Source of the DNA: Streptosporangium becharense
GTDB lineage: Bacteria; Actinomycetota; Actinomycetes; Streptosporangiales; Streptosporangiaceae
DNA: 64,000 bases
Assembly (NCBI RefSeq): GCF_014204985.1
Contig: NZ_JACHMP010000001.1
Coordinates: forward strand, 7,564,001 to 7,628,000
Direction of reading: 5' to 3'
Part shown: positions 18,208 through 25,785 of the stretch, in pieces
Layout: every line of letters begins with the position of its first letter
How positions within the stretch are numbered: the first letter of the stretch is position 1
Translations under genes and position numbers: made by a program
The notes under the pieces: model-generated
The model's input: the letters and a program-made list of their open reading frames with translations, nothing else
What the model was told of the DNA's origin: nothing
Database searches by the model: none

Positions 18208-19389
18208 ATGAAGGCCGTCACCTGGCATGGCAAACGCGACGTACGGGTCGAGGAGGTCCCCGACCCGGTGATCAAGGAACCCAACGACGCGGTCATCAGG
18301 GTCACCACCACCGCGATCTGCGGCTCCGACCTGCACCTGTACGAGGTCCTCGGACCGTTCATGGGGGCGGGCGACATCCTGGGCCACGAGCCGATGGGCG
18401 TCGTGGAGGAGGTCGGGCCCGAGGTCACCCACATCAGGCCCGGCGACCGGGTGGTCATCCCGTTCAACATCTCCTGCGGGCACTGCCACATGTGCGGCAT
18501 GCGGCTGTTCGCCCAGTGCGAGACCACCCAGGTGCGTGAGCACGGCACGGGCGCCGCCCTGTTCGGCTACACCAAGCTGTACGGCCGGGTGCCGGGCGGC
18601 CAGGCCGAGTACCTGCGGGTCCCGCAGGCGCAGTTCGGGCCGATCAAGGTGCCCGAGGGGCCGCCGGACGAGCGGTTCGTCTACCTGTCGGACGTGCTGC
18701 CCACCTCCTGGCAGGCGGTGGACTACGCCGACGTCCCCGACGGCGGCAGCGTCACGGTCTTCGGCCTCGGGCCGATCGGCCAGATGTGCTCCCGGATCGC
18801 CCGGCACCTCGGCTACCGGGTGATCGCGGTCGACGGGGTACAGGAACGGCTCGCCATGGCGCGCAGGCACGGGATCGAGGTGCTCGACGCCGCCGTGACC
18901 GGCGACGTGCCCGAGGCGGTCCGCGAGCTGACCGGCGGACGCGGCACCGACTCCGTCATCGACGCGGTCGGCATGGAGGCGCACGGCTCCCCGGTCGGCA
19001 AGCTCGCCCACACCGTCACCGGGATGCTGCCCGACGCCGTCGCCGCCCCGCTGATGACCCACGCGGGCGTCGACCGGCTGGCCGCGCTCAACCAGGCCAT
19101 CGACACGGTGCGCCGGGGCGGCACCATCTCGATCAGCGGCGTCTACGGCGGCGCGGCCGACCCGATGCCGATGCTGAAGCTGTTCGACAAGGGCGTCACC
19201 CTGCGGATGGGCCAGGCACACGTCAAACGCTGGATCGACGAACTGATGCCGCTGGTGACCGACGACTCCGACCCGCTCGGGGTGATGGACCTGGCCACCC
19301 ACCGTCTGCCGTTGGAGCAGGCCCCGCGCGGTTACGAGATCTTCCAGAAGAAGCGTGACGGGGCCGTCAAGGTCCTGCTCACCCCATGA
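18208..19389 (+). CDS. zinc-dependent alcohol/formaldehyde-dehydrogenase-like enzyme
   Basis: ATG 18208 behind CAGGAGAG gives 393 residues; the in-frame codons before it lack a ribosome site. Catalytic zinc ligands are Cys38 (ICGSD) and His60-Glu61 (GHEPMG); structural zinc cysteines follow in SCGHCHMCG...QCE. The Rossmann motif is VFGLGPIGQMCSRIA. Length and the C-terminal YEIFQKKRDGAVKVLL pattern resemble the glutathione-independent formaldehyde dehydrogenase branch. It sits between an F420 enzyme and a hemerythrin, and probably shares their promoter. Confidence 0.92.
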   Translation: MKAVTWHGKRDVRVEEVPDPVIKEPNDAVIRVTTTAICGSDLHLYEVLGPFMGAGDILGHEPMGVVEEVGPEVTHIRPGDRVVIPFNISCGHCHMCGMRLFAQCETTQVREHGTGAALFGYTKLYGRVPGGQAEYLRVPQAQFGPIKVPEGPPDERFVYLSDVLPTSWQAVDYADVPDGGSVTVFGLGPIGQMCSRIARHLGYRVIAVDGVQERLAMARRHGIEVLDAAVTGDVPEAVRELTGGRGTDSVIDAVGMEAHGSPVGKLAHTVTGMLPDAVAAPLMTHAGVDRLAALNQAIDTVRRGGTISISGVYGGAADPMPMLKLFDKGVTLRMGQAHVKRWIDELMPLVTDDSDPLGVMDLATHRLPLEQAPRGYEIFQKKRDGAVKVLLTP

Positions 19390-19408
19390 GGATTCGGAAA
19401 GGGGAACC

Positions 19409-19882
19409 ATGGACGCGATCGTGCTGCTGAAGGACGACCACAAGACGGTCGAGAAGCTGTTCAAGGAGTTCGAGAAGGCAGGGGAGCGGGCGTACAAGAA
19501 GAAGCGGGAGATCGTCGACCAGATCATCGAGGAGCTGACCACCCACGCCTACATCGAGGAGCGGGTCTTCTACCCGGTCGCCCGGGAGAGCGTGCCGGAG
19601 ACCGCCGAGCACGTGCTGGAGAGCGTCGAGGAGCACCACGTGGTGGTCTGGATGCTCTCCGAGTTGAAGGGGCTCGACCCCGAGGACGAGCGGTTCGACG
19701 CCAAGGTCAAAGTCCTGATGGAGAACGTGCGCCACCACGTCCAGGAGGAGGAGGACGAGTGGTTCCCGCAGGTGCGGGAGGCGATGGGGCGTAAGCGGCT
19801 CCAGGAGCTGGGTGAGGAGATGGAGCGGGCCAGGGCCGAGGCGCCCGCCGACCCGCTGGCCCTGAGCAGCGCCAGAGCGTGA
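19409..19882 (+). CDS. hemerythrin-domain protein
   Basis: ATG 19409 has GGAAAGGGGAA upstream; 157 residues, all helical. The di-iron ligands can be traced: His in LLKDDHKTVEKLF, His and Glu in THAYIEERVFYP, His in EEHHVVVWML, and His in RHHVQEEEDEWFP. Such one-domain proteins bind O2 or NO or handle oxidative stress. It closes the F420 oxidoreductase - alcohol dehydrogenase - hemerythrin row, 19 nt after the dehydrogenase. The C-terminus is an acidic-basic helix then a short Ala-rich tail. Confidence 0.92.
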   Translation: MDAIVLLKDDHKTVEKLFKEFEKAGERAYKKKREIVDQIIEELTTHAYIEERVFYPVARESVPETAEHVLESVEEHHVVVWMLSELKGLDPEDERFDAKVKVLMENVRHHVQEEEDEWFPQVREAMGRKRLQELGEEMERARAEAPADPLALSSARA

Positions 19883-19928
19883 GCGGGGGAGGGGCGTCCC
19901 CGAAGGGAGGGGCGCCTCGCGCGTGACC

Positions 19929-20016
19929 GGTGCCTCGTGCGTGCGCGGGCACGACAGCGCGACCGAGGTGTCCGGCAACAGCGTGGTCCGGCGCCTCGTG
20001 CGTGCGCGGCCACGAC
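19929..20016. repeat. 27-bp imperfect direct repeat
   Basis: The unit built on GCCTCGTGCGTGCGCGG appears at 19929-19955 and 19990-20016 with two differences. It lies between the hemerythrin stop and a terminator and is not coding. Confidence 0.6.
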
Positions 20017-20021
20017 CCCGG

Positions 20022-20060
20022 GTGAAGGCCCCGGCCCCGGTGCGGGGCCGGGGCCTTCAC
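20022..20060 (+). terminator. strong hairpin terminator between convergent genes
   Basis: Seventeen-base perfect arms, GTGAAGGCCCCGGCCCC and GGGGCCGGGGCCTTCAC, around GGTGC. It separates the hemerythrin gene (plus) from the HesB-like gene (minus, stop at 20080) and can serve both. Confidence 0.85.
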
Positions 20061-20079
20061 ATGACGGGGCCGGACTGGT

Positions 20080-20367
20080 TCAGCGAGGCTGCTCGGTCAC
20101 CAGGAACGCCACGCCTCCCCCCTCGTCGACGTCGGCGTCCAGGGACTTGTCGTCGAGCATGTCCACGACCTGGGGGTCGAGGAAGATCCGTGCCCCTTCC
20201 GACTCGACCACCTGGTCGGCCGCCTCGGGATGTTCCACGACCGAGAGCACGAGCGAACCGGTGCCGTCGTGCTCGGAGGAGATGCGGACGCCGGTCTCGG
20301 GAGAGTCCGTCACCTGGGCGCTGATGTCACGGATGACCTGCGCGGCAGTGTCGGTCAATGTGAGCAT
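20080..20367 (-). CDS. HesB/IscA-like fold protein lacking all cysteines
   Basis: ATG 20367 gives 95 residues starting MLTLTDTAAQVIRDISAQ, the start of HesB/IscA-type proteins, with GVRISSE and GARIFLDPQVVDMLDDKSLD fitting the same fold. True A-type carriers need one Cys in the middle and Cys-x-Cys near the end; this protein has no Cys at all, so it cannot carry an Fe-S cluster in the usual way. A structural or regulatory role is possible. Similar cysteine-free proteins are annotated as HesB/Fe-S biosynthesis in actinobacteria. Convergent with hemerythrin. Confidence 0.82.
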   Translation of the reverse strand: MLTLTDTAAQVIRDISAQVTDSPETGVRISSEHDGTGSLVLSVVEHPEAADQVVESEGARIFLDPQVVDMLDDKSLDADVDEGGGVAFLVTEQPR

Positions 20368-20468
20368 TGTGACTCCTTGTCGGGATCGGATTGGATTCCC
20401 GGCCCTTGCCCGTTCTCCTCCGCACCAACCCCATCCCTGCCGCTTCTCCCGCCGGGGCCGGCCCCGCT

Positions 20469-20576
20469 GTGGTGGAGTGCCGGACTCGTGTCGCCCCTGT
20501 TGCGGTGGAGTGCCGGACCCGTCACGGGGAGTACCGGACCCGTGCCGGGCCCGCTGTGGTGGAGTGCCGGATCCGT
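20469..20576. repeat. four degenerate copies of a ~21-bp unit
   Basis: GTGGAGTGCCGGACCCGT-like units occur at 20469-20489, 20502-20522, 20524-20543 and 20556-20576. They fill the gap between the divergent HesB-like and AraC-type genes, so they may bear on both promoters or be a neutral slippage array. Confidence 0.65.
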
Positions 20577-20635
20577 CCGGTGCCGGACCGGCACAGCCCT
20601 GACCCACCGGCCGCGCGGCGCCTAACGTGGTCGCC

Positions 20636-21658
20636 GTGAACACCTCGGATACCTCTGATGCCTCGGATGCAACGGGCACGCCGGTGGCCGGCCAGGGCCG
20701 CCGGGTGGTGGTGCTGGTGCTGCCGGAGGTGAACCTGCTCGACCTGGGTGGACCGGTCCAGGTGTTCGACGCGGCCGCCCATGAGGGGGCGGACTACCGG
20801 GTGGAGTACGTCTCGCAGGTGCCGGAGACCGTGTCGGCGCAGGGCCTGCGCCTGGCCGGGCTCGGGCCGCTGCCCGCCGTGGGACCGCAGGACCTGGTGC
20901 TCGTGCCCGGCCCCCGGCTGCTGCCCCCGGACCCCGGGCGGCCGCTGGTCTCCGGCTCGGTGGTGCGGTGGTTGCGGGCCGCCCACCACGCGGGGGCACG
21001 TCTCGCCTCGGTGTGCTCGGGGGCGGTGGCGCTCGGCGAGGCCGGGCTGCTCGACGGCCGCCGGTGCACCACCCACTGGTCGTTGGTCGAGGAGATGCGC
21101 CTGCGCTACCCGGCGGCGCGCGTGCAGGACGCGGTCCTGTACGTCCACGACGGGCCGGTGAGCACCAGTGCCGGGATCTCCGCCGGGATCGACCTCGCGC
21201 TGTCCCTGGTCGAACGCGACCAGGGGCCGGTGCTCACCGCCGCCGTCGCCCGCCAGCTGGTGATCTACCTGCGGCGGTCCGGAGCAGGGGAGCAGATCAG
21301 CCCGTTCATGGAGCACCGCGCGCATCTCAACCCGGTCGTGCACCGCGTCCAGGACCACCTGGCCCAGAACCTCGACGGCCGTCACACCCTGGCCGACCTC
21401 GCCGCCGTCGTGCACCTGTCACCGCGGGGGCTGACCAGGGCGTTCACCACGACGATCGGGATCACTCCACTGGAGTACCGGCAGCGGCTCCGCCTGGAGC
21501 TGGCGGCGGAGCTCCTCGCCGGGACGGACCTGACCGTCGAGGCCGTGGCCGCCCGCTGCGGCTTCCGCGACGCGCGTCACTTCCGCCGCCTCTACGGTGC
21601 CCGCTACGGCACGTCCCCCTCCACCGCCCGGCGCAACGCCGCCCACATCGTCCGCTGA
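20636..21658 (+). CDS. GlxA-type AraC regulator with DJ-1/PfpI domain
   Basis: GTG 20636 is preferred (GTG 20627 is possible), giving 340 residues. Residues 15-190 are a DJ-1/PfpI amidotransferase-like domain with the nucleophile elbow LASVCSGAVALGEAGLLDGRRCTTHW; residues 230-340 are an AraC pair of HTH motifs (LADLAAVVHLSPRGLTRAFTTTIGITPLEYRQRLRLELAAELL). GlxA proteins activate or repress nearby genes. The gene just downstream, 10 nt away, encodes a membrane protein with a second DJ-1/PfpI domain, its likely target and partner. Confidence 0.92.
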   Translation: MNTSDTSDASDATGTPVAGQGRRVVVLVLPEVNLLDLGGPVQVFDAAAHEGADYRVEYVSQVPETVSAQGLRLAGLGPLPAVGPQDLVLVPGPRLLPPDPGRPLVSGSVVRWLRAAHHAGARLASVCSGAVALGEAGLLDGRRCTTHWSLVEEMRLRYPAARVQDAVLYVHDGPVSTSAGISAGIDLALSLVERDQGPVLTAAVARQLVIYLRRSGAGEQISPFMEHRAHLNPVVHRVQDHLAQNLDGRHTLADLAAVVHLSPRGLTRAFTTTIGITPLEYRQRLRLELAAELLAGTDLTVEAVAARCGFRDARHFRRLYGARYGTSPSTARRNAAHIVR

Positions 21659-21668
21659 GGAGACACCC

Positions 21669-23057
21669 ATGCCGTCACCGTCACCGTCACCGCGCCGTGC
21701 CCGGACCCTGGCCCTCACCGTCCTCGGCGCCGTGCTCGGGGCCGTCACCGTCGCCGGGGTGGGCACGGCAGGGGTGGCCGTGGTGATGGGCGATGGCTAC
21801 CGGGCGGCACCGGAGGCTCCGCCCGGCGGCTGGCCCGCCCCGGCCCCGATTCCGCCCGGCCGCACGGTGGTCGCGGTGCTCGCCGGCGCGACGGGCTCCG
21901 TCGCCGCCGACCTGCTCGCCCCCTACGAGGTGTTCGCACGCTCACCCGCCTTCTCGGTCTACACCGTCGCCGCGCGCCGTGCGCCGGTGCCGCTCTCCGG
22001 CGGGCTGCACCTGCTGCCGGACCACACCCTGGCCGAGGTGGACGCGGGCACGGTCCCGCCACCGGACGTGGTCGTGGTCCCGGCAGTGGTCGAGCCCGCG
22101 GGCGGGGCGGAGGCGCCGTCGCGCGAGTGGATCACCCGCCAGGCGGCCCGCGGCGCGCACGTCCTCGGTGTGTGCGCGGGCACGGAGCTGCTGGCCGAGA
22201 GCGGCGTGCTCGACGGCCGCCGGGCCACCTCGTTCTGGGCCCGGATCGACGCGTTGCGGCGCTCCCGTCCCGAGGTCGGCTGGGACGCCGGACGGCGCTA
22301 CGTCCAGGACGGGCCGATCACCACCACCGCCGGGGTGACCTCCGGGATCGTCGGCGCGTTGCGGCTGGTGGAACAGCTGGCCGGTACCGGCGAGGTCGAG
22401 CGCATCGGCCGGGAGGTGGCCTACCCGGACTGGTCGCCGTCCGCGCCGACCCGGATCCCCGAGAACCGTCTGGCCCTGGCCGACCTGCCGTACGCGCTGA
22501 ACGCGGCCTTCCCGTGGGGACGTCCTTCCGTCGCCGTGGGGCTGGCCGACGGGGTCGGTGAGATCGACGTCGCGGCGGCGTTCGAGGTCTACTCCGGCAC
22601 GTCCTTCGCGGCCCGCACGATCCCCGTCGCGGCCGGGCGGGTGGTGAGGACCCGGCACGGGGCGGTCCTCGTCGCCGAGCCCGCCGGGCCGGACGTCACC
22701 GCCGTGGGCCGGCTGGTGGTGCCGGGGGTTTCCCACGCCACCGGGGTGAGCCGGGAACTGGCCGGGTGGGCCGCCGGCCGCGGCCTGCGGGCCGAGCTGC
22801 CGCACGGCGGGCGTGGCGCGGGGGAGTCCGGTTTCGACGCCGTCCTGCGGGACCTCGCCGCCCACGCCGACCGGGCCACCGCCCGCGCCACCGCGAAGTT
22901 CATCGAATACCCGGCCTCCCATCTCCGGCTGACCGGCACCGCCTGGCCCTGGAGGTCCACCGCCCTGTGCGTGGCGACCGTGGCCGCGGCGCTCTGCGCC
23001 GGGCTCGCGCCGGCGCTGGTCGCCCGGCGTCGGCGCCGGGCCGCGGGCCAGGGCTGA
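21669..23057 (+). CDS. membrane-anchored DJ-1/PfpI-family protein
   Basis: ATG 21669 follows GAGGAGA that overlaps the AraC stop; 462 residues. One N-terminal helix (about 13-40), an outside part with a DJ-1/PfpI domain (GRTVVAVLAGATGSVAADLLAPYEVF, HVLGVCAGTELLAESGVLDGRRATSFWARID) and a second, more diverged glutamine-amidotransferase-like half (residues 270-400, beginning RPSVAVGLADGVGEIDVAAAFEVY), then a TM helix and a basic tail (ARRRRRAAGQG). The first domain repeats the DJ-1 domain of the upstream regulator, including the CAGTELL/CSGAVAL elbow and the C-terminal TTTAGVTSGI/STSAGISAGI motif. Function unknown; a membrane sensor is plausible. Confidence 0.88.
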   Translation: MPSPSPSPRRARTLALTVLGAVLGAVTVAGVGTAGVAVVMGDGYRAAPEAPPGGWPAPAPIPPGRTVVAVLAGATGSVAADLLAPYEVFARSPAFSVYTVAARRAPVPLSGGLHLLPDHTLAEVDAGTVPPPDVVVVPAVVEPAGGAEAPSREWITRQAARGAHVLGVCAGTELLAESGVLDGRRATSFWARIDALRRSRPEVGWDAGRRYVQDGPITTTAGVTSGIVGALRLVEQLAGTGEVERIGREVAYPDWSPSAPTRIPENRLALADLPYALNAAFPWGRPSVAVGLADGVGEIDVAAAFEVYSGTSFAARTIPVAAGRVVRTRHGAVLVAEPAGPDVTAVGRLVVPGVSHATGVSRELAGWAAGRGLRAELPHGGRGAGESGFDAVLRDLAAHADRATARATAKFIEYPASHLRLTGTAWPWRSTALCVATVAAALCAGLAPALVARRRRRAAGQG

Positions 23058-23138
23058 GGTCGGGGCCGGATGGCGGGCAGGGGGCGGGCGGTGGGCCGGG
23101 GCCGCGCGGCACCGTGATGAGTGTCCCGGCCCGGTCGC

Positions 23139-24530
23139 TCAGCTCCTCCGCCCGTCGCGGCCCGCCGCCTGGCCGACGCGCTCGGCGGTCTTGCGGGCGG
23201 TGATCAGCACCGGGTCCCACACCGGGGCGTAGGGGGGAGCGTACGACAGGTCCAGCCCCGTCATCTCCTCCACGGTCATCCCGTGCCAGACGGCCACGGC
23301 CAGGACGTCGATCCGCTTGGCCGCCCCCTCCCCGCCGATGATCTGGGCGCCCAGCAGCCGGCCGGTCCCGCGTTCGGCGATCATCTTGGTCCTCATCCGG
23401 CGCGCGCCGGGGTAGTAACCGGCGCGCGTGGTCGACTCCACGGTCTCCTCGACGGTTTCGAATCCCGCCCCGGCGGCCTCCGCGGACGACAGGCCGGTGC
23501 GCGCCACCTCGTACTCACAGATCTTGGAGACCGCGGTGCCGAGCACGCCCGGGAAGGCGGCGTACCCGCCGCCGATGTTGATGCCCGCGACGCGGCCCTG
23601 CTTGTTGGCGTGGGTGCCCAGTGCGATCGCGACCGGCCGCCGCGAGACCAGATGGAAGGTCTCGACGCAGTCGCCGGCGGCCCAGACACCCTCGACGGAG
23701 GTCTGCATCCGGCGGTCGGTGACGATGCCCGAGGTCTCCCCGACGGGGATGCCGGCCGCCTCCGCCAGCCCGCTGTTCGGCCGGGTGCCCAGGCCGAGGA
23801 CGACCACGTCGGCGGGGAGCTCCAGGTTCTCGGTGCGGGCGGCGGTGACCCGCCCGCCGGACTCCGCGAAGCCCTCGATGCGCTCACCGAGGTGCACCTC
23901 GACGCCCAGGTCGCGCAGGGCGTCGGCGACGAGGGCACCCATGTCCGGGTCGAGCGTGCCCATCGGCTGCTCGGCGGCGTCGACGAGCGACACCTTCAGC
24001 CCGCGCCTGACCAGCGCCTCGGCCATCTCCAGGCCGATGTATCCGGCGCCGACCACCACGGCGGTCTCCGGTCGCCGCTCCCGCAGGGTCCGCAGGATCG
24101 CGATGCCGTCGTCGAGGGTCTGCACGCCGTGCACCCCTTCGGCCGTGGCGCCGGGCAGGTCGGGGCGGACGGGGACGGCGCCGGTGGCGACGACGAGCTG
24201 GTCGAACGGCTCCCAGCGGCGCTCCCCGTCGCGGTGGTCGTGCACCTCCACCGCGCGCCGGCCGAGGTCGATCTCGACGACCTCGCTGCGCAGCCGCAGG
24301 TCGATGGCCAGCTCGTCGCGGAAGACCTCCGGTCGCCGGGCCACCAGCGACTCGACGTCGGTCACCTCCCCGCCGACGAGGTAGGGGATCCCGCAGGCGG
24401 AGTAGGCGGCGTGCGCGCCTTTCTCGAACGCGACGATCCGCAGGTCGTCCGGGCCCCGCCGGTCACGGGCCTGCGAGGCCGCGCTCAACCCCGCCGCGTC
24501 GCCGCCGATCACCACCAGTCGCTCCGCCAT
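23139..24530 (-). CDS. CoA-disulfide-reductase-like flavoprotein
   Basis: ATG 24530 gives 463 residues. N-terminal FAD site VIGGDAAGLSAASQA, single active Cys46 in YSACGIPY (the one-cysteine type of Cdr/NADH oxidase), NAD(P) site VVGAGYIGLEMAEAL near 165, FAD site WAAGDCVE near 285, and a C-terminal dimerisation domain ending SYAPPYAPVWDPVLITARK, whose YAPPYAP tyrosines are typical of CoA-disulfide reductases. It would reduce CoA disulfide or a persulfide using NAD(P)H. Alone on the minus strand, convergent with the DJ-1 protein. Confidence 0.92.
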   Translation of the reverse strand: MAERLVVIGGDAAGLSAASQARDRRGPDDLRIVAFEKGAHAAYSACGIPYLVGGEVTDVESLVARRPEVFRDELAIDLRLRSEVVEIDLGRRAVEVHDHRDGERRWEPFDQLVVATGAVPVRPDLPGATAEGVHGVQTLDDGIAILRTLRERRPETAVVVGAGYIGLEMAEALVRRGLKVSLVDAAEQPMGTLDPDMGALVADALRDLGVEVHLGERIEGFAESGGRVTAARTENLELPADVVVLGLGTRPNSGLAEAAGIPVGETSGIVTDRRMQTSVEGVWAAGDCVETFHLVSRRPVAIALGTHANKQGRVAGINIGGGYAAFPGVLGTAVSKICEYEVARTGLSSAEAAGAGFETVEETVESTTRAGYYPGARRMRTKMIAERGTGRLLGAQIIGGEGAAKRIDVLAVAVWHGMTVEEMTGLDLSYAPPYAPVWDPVLITARKTAERVGQAAGRDGRRS

Positions 24531-24616
24531 GGTCCCCCCATCCCCGGGCCACGTCACTCGGGCCGCCGATGGTAGGCACTTCCTCCCGGTGCTCTCCCCA
24601 AACACCTCCGGCTGTG

Positions 24617-24640
24617 CCCGGGTTCTTCCGGCCCCTGGGG
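24617..24640. repeat. 24-bp direct repeat, left copy (pair at 25512-25535)
   Basis: CCCGGGTTCTTCCGGCCCC followed by YGGGG occurs here and at 25512-25535 with one difference. The two copies flank the DUF2975 gene about 0.9 kb apart, in the same orientation. Confidence 0.6.
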
Positions 24641-24701
24641 AACGGCTGTCCGTCGCCGGCCGCCTATCGTGGTGGCCTGCCGGCGAAGAGGAGTTGATCA
24701 C

Positions 24702-25316
24702 ATGCGGCGGGCGCGATTACGGGCATGGGCGGTCCGCACCTGGTGGGCGGTCTTCGAGAACCTGGTCTACCTGGCCTTCGCGCTCGCTGTCGTCGCCCTG
24801 CTCGCTACGGTGTGGATGGCGGTGGCGGGCTCCGCGGTGCCCGTCACGATGGAGGTGCCGCAGGCGCAGACCTGGCCTGACACGATTCCCCGCCAGGTGG
24901 GGCCGCTGAGGATCAGCCCGCTCCACAGCGCCGCCATCTCGCTCGACCGGCCCGGACGGTGGCAGGCCCTCGCGTTGAACGCGCCGTCGGCCGTGACGGC
25001 GTCGCTGACCGTCGTCATCACCTTCCTGCTGTGGCGGGTCGCCCGGACCCTCAGGTCGGGTGATCCCTTCGTGCCGCGCAACGCTCGCCGGATCTTCGTG
25101 ATGGCCGGCTGTATGGCCGGGTACGGCCTGCTCGTCGAGCCGCTCAGGACGGTGACGGCGGTGGTCATGGTGGAGGGCACCGCCGCCGAAGGGTTGATCG
25201 ACGCCGACTGGCCGTTCAACCCGGTGCCCGTCGGGTTCGCCCTGCTCCTGGTCGCCCTGGGGGCGGTCTTCAGGGAAGGCGCCCGCATGCGTGAGGACGC
25301 CGGAAAGCTCCTCTGA
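24702..25316 (+). CDS. DUF2975-type membrane protein
   Basis: ATG 24702 behind GAAGAGGAG gives 204 residues with four hydrophobic helices: about 17-40, 100-120, 135-155 and 170-190. The motif GDPFVPRNARRI between helices 2 and 3 and the overall layout are those of DUF2975. In many bacteria a DUF2975 gene is followed by a small YozG-type HTH regulator; that gene is missing here. Flanked by two copies of a 24-bp direct repeat. Function unknown. Confidence 0.85.
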   Translation: MRRARLRAWAVRTWWAVFENLVYLAFALAVVALLATVWMAVAGSAVPVTMEVPQAQTWPDTIPRQVGPLRISPLHSAAISLDRPGRWQALALNAPSAVTASLTVVITFLLWRVARTLRSGDPFVPRNARRIFVMAGCMAGYGLLVEPLRTVTAVVMVEGTAAEGLIDADWPFNPVPVGFALLLVALGAVFREGARMREDAGKLL

Positions 25317-25785
25317 CGCCGTAGTGGCCGGCCGCCGGGTCGCCGGGTGCTCGAGCACGCCGGCGGTGATCTGGGCCCGCGGGTGCGCCGGGCGTCCGTG
25401 TGCCGACTGGTTCGTCCTGATCCCTCGTCTCGCTGTGATCCGCTCTCTCGCCGGCCGGTGGTCTCGGGGGGCGGTGATCACCGTCAAGGGCGGAGTCATC
25501 ACCTTCCAGCACCCGGGTTCTTCCGGCCCCCGGGGCTTGGAAGGCGGCCTCAAGCGGCAGCAAGAATCTGACATTACACCGCAGGCACCATGCAAGTCGG
25601 AAATCCGACCGGGTGGCGCGCGTGTACCCGTTAAGGCTGCTTGGGCTGCCTTTGCGCTGCGGGCTCGTGGCGAGCGGGTAACCAACTCCGCACTGTCATT
25701 TTTTTGCATAGTTCCTGACGTTCTCTTGCTAAGTGCTGCATGCGTCTATATGTTTCTCGCAACCGACCCGCCAAGGAGTCCCCCG
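25317..25785 (+). promoter_or_regulatory. 469-bp upstream region of the sugar-uptake operon
   Basis: No convincing gene. It holds the right copy of the 24-bp repeat (25512-25535) and, at about 25680-25760, the most A/T-rich stretch nearby (a run of seven T at 25700, then TGCATA), where the operon promoter probably lies. A regulator operator of LacI type could not be picked out. The ribosome site AAGGAG at 25773 serves the lipoprotein gene. Confidence 0.4.

Noticed and set aside
19929-20016. 27-bp repeat as an attachment-site pair
   Set aside because: Copies are only 61 bp apart with nothing between them and no recombinase nearby; local duplication is simpler.
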